Origin: JAIVJZ01 sp035296385
GTDB taxonomy: Bacteria; Acidobacteriota; Blastocatellia; Pyrinomonadales; Pyrinomonadaceae
Reading direction: 5' to 3'
NCBI GenBank assembly: GCA_035296385.1
Contig: DATHBB010000039.1
Coordinates: forward strand, 1 to 16,532
Length of the DNA: 16,532 bases
Positions 14,932 through 16,532 of the stretch are shown here, one piece after another (the stretch's first letter is position 1; every line of letters starts with the position of its first letter). The notes beneath the pieces are model-generated. The model saw only the letters and a program-made list of their open reading frames with translations, was not told where the DNA came from and made no database searches. The position numbers and the translations under genes were made by a program.

Positions 14932-15249
14932 ATGGCATCTTTTTTCAGAACGTTATTCGATGAAATCATCGACGCGCTCGGCGGCGGTTACGATAAGCCG
15001 CAACCGCCACCACTAAAAGCCGACGGGCCGCCTCCGACGGAAGATATAACGGCGCGGCAAAACTTCTCTCAAGGCGTTCCCGTCAAAGATGCTGCTGTCT
15101 GTCGCATCTGCGGATTTAGACCGGCGAAGCCCGAGTACAGCAACGAGTATTGCGACGCAGGCTGTCTCCAGCGCGCATACGAGCAGGACCTGGCCGACCG
15201 CATGGACGCCTGGCACGATCAATTTCAAGAACGCTTCGGCGACGACTAA
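14932..15249 (+). CDS. Small four-cysteine (putative zinc-binding) protein of unknown function
   Basis: I do not recognise this 105-residue protein. It has an amphipathic start (MASFFRTLFDEIIDALGGGY), a proline-rich linker (residues 23-36), and a four-cysteine motif CRIC (57, 60) and CDAGC (74, 78). The two pairs are 13 residues apart, as in small zinc ribbons or treble clefs. An acidic helical tail follows (LADRMDAWHDQFQERFGDD). The ATG at 14932 is preferred over an in-frame ATG at 14845, which lies inside recX; the upstream gap is then 40 nt. No clear Shine-Dalgarno sequence is seen. It lies co-directionally between recX and alaS. The aspartate/glutamate-rich tail and Cys motif suggest a metal-binding adaptor, but that is inference. 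Confidence 0.68.
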   Translation: MASFFRTLFDEIIDALGGGYDKPQPPPLKADGPPPTEDITARQNFSQGVPVKDAAVCRICGFRPAKPEYSNEYCDAGCLQRAYEQDLADRMDAWHDQFQERFGDD

Positions 15250-15356
15250 TGACGACTCAAACCATCACTCGCCACGACCAACCGCCCCGCGCCCTCACTT
15301 GCAGCCAACACACGCACGCCACACGATGCCGCAGTTTCGCCCGCCCGCGCCCAGCG

Positions 15357-15365
15357 TGCTAGACT
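15357..15365 (+). promoter_or_regulatory. Candidate extended -10 promoter for alaS
   Basis: TGCTAGACT has the TGn extension and a TAGACT hexamer. The upstream region about 18 nt away (TTCGCC) is a poor -35. It lies about 97 nt before the alaS start, so palindrome D would fall in the alaS leader. Assignment is tentative. Confidence 0.35.
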
Positions 15366-15378
15366 CATACAAACGCCA

Positions 15379-15452
15379 TCAGCTATCAGCCGTCAGCAAT
15401 CAGCTAAGACCAAGAGGCTGGTAAAGCTGACGGCTGATAGCTTATAGCTGAG
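15379..15452. repeat. Heptad-built palindromic element D in the alaS leader
   Basis: A perfect 17-bp inverted repeat joins 15381-15397 (AGCTATCAGCCGTCAGC) and 15426-15442 around a 28-nt centre, with imperfect extensions to 15379 and 15452. The arms again have a 7-nt rhythm (ATCAGCT, ATCAGCC, GTCAGCA). It ends about ten bases before the alaS ATG and could shape translation or mRNA stability. Its sequence differs from elements A to C. Confidence 0.8.
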
Positions 15453-15461
15453 TGCTTATTT

Positions 15462-16532
<1,071 letters not shown>

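Noticed and set aside
14274..14969. Minus-strand open frame opposite recX
   Set aside because: It is antisense to RecX, which has clear three-helix modules.

Overview
The window is a GC-rich bacterial chromosome segment carrying housekeeping genes and one accessory stress cluster. The large outer-membrane receptor with an N-terminal carboxypeptidase-regulatory-like domain (Oar type), a periplasmic carboxypeptidase-regulatory-like/TPR protein and a prkA-DUF444-spoVR set in a non-enteric context fit Acidobacteriota, perhaps Blastocatellia. This taxonomic guess is inference from gene style only.

Layout. Positions 97-597 (+) encode a TspO/MBR membrane protein. It converges on a spoVR gene (708-3341, -) that is interrupted by an in-frame intein (1329-2546). 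A periplasmic carboxypeptidase-regulatory-like/TPR protein (3536-4591, -) and an Oar-like TonB-dependent receptor (4726-7965, -) follow, separated by a clear intrinsic terminator. After a gene-free stretch come a DUF444/YeaH protein (8514-9686, -), an alpha/beta hydrolase (9696-10688, -) and the PrkA/YeaG AAA+ kinase (10793-12733, -), which read as one operon. Next are truB (13081-14109, -) and, divergently, recX, a small four-cysteine protein and the 5' part of alaS (15462 to the window end, +).

How the genes relate. PrkA, DUF444 and SpoVR form a widely conserved set (YeaG-YeaH-YcgB in E. coli) linked to stationary phase, nitrogen starvation or sporulation-like stress. Here the operon also holds an alpha/beta hydrolase, and spoVR lies about 5 kb away behind unrelated envelope genes. 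SpoVR can be complete only after protein splicing. The intein has Cys1, a terminal His-Asn with Ser at +1, a two-motif LAGLIDADG endonuclease and, less usually, a LacI-like helix-turn-helix. It sits inside the conserved NEGWA/FWH motif of SpoVR.

Non-coding structure is rich. Four intergenic palindromes are built on a 7-nt period. Two are near-identical, inverted relative to each other, and bracket spoVR. Three stem-loops lie between prkA and the hydrolase gene, and a 23-26-nt motif is duplicated upstream of prkA.
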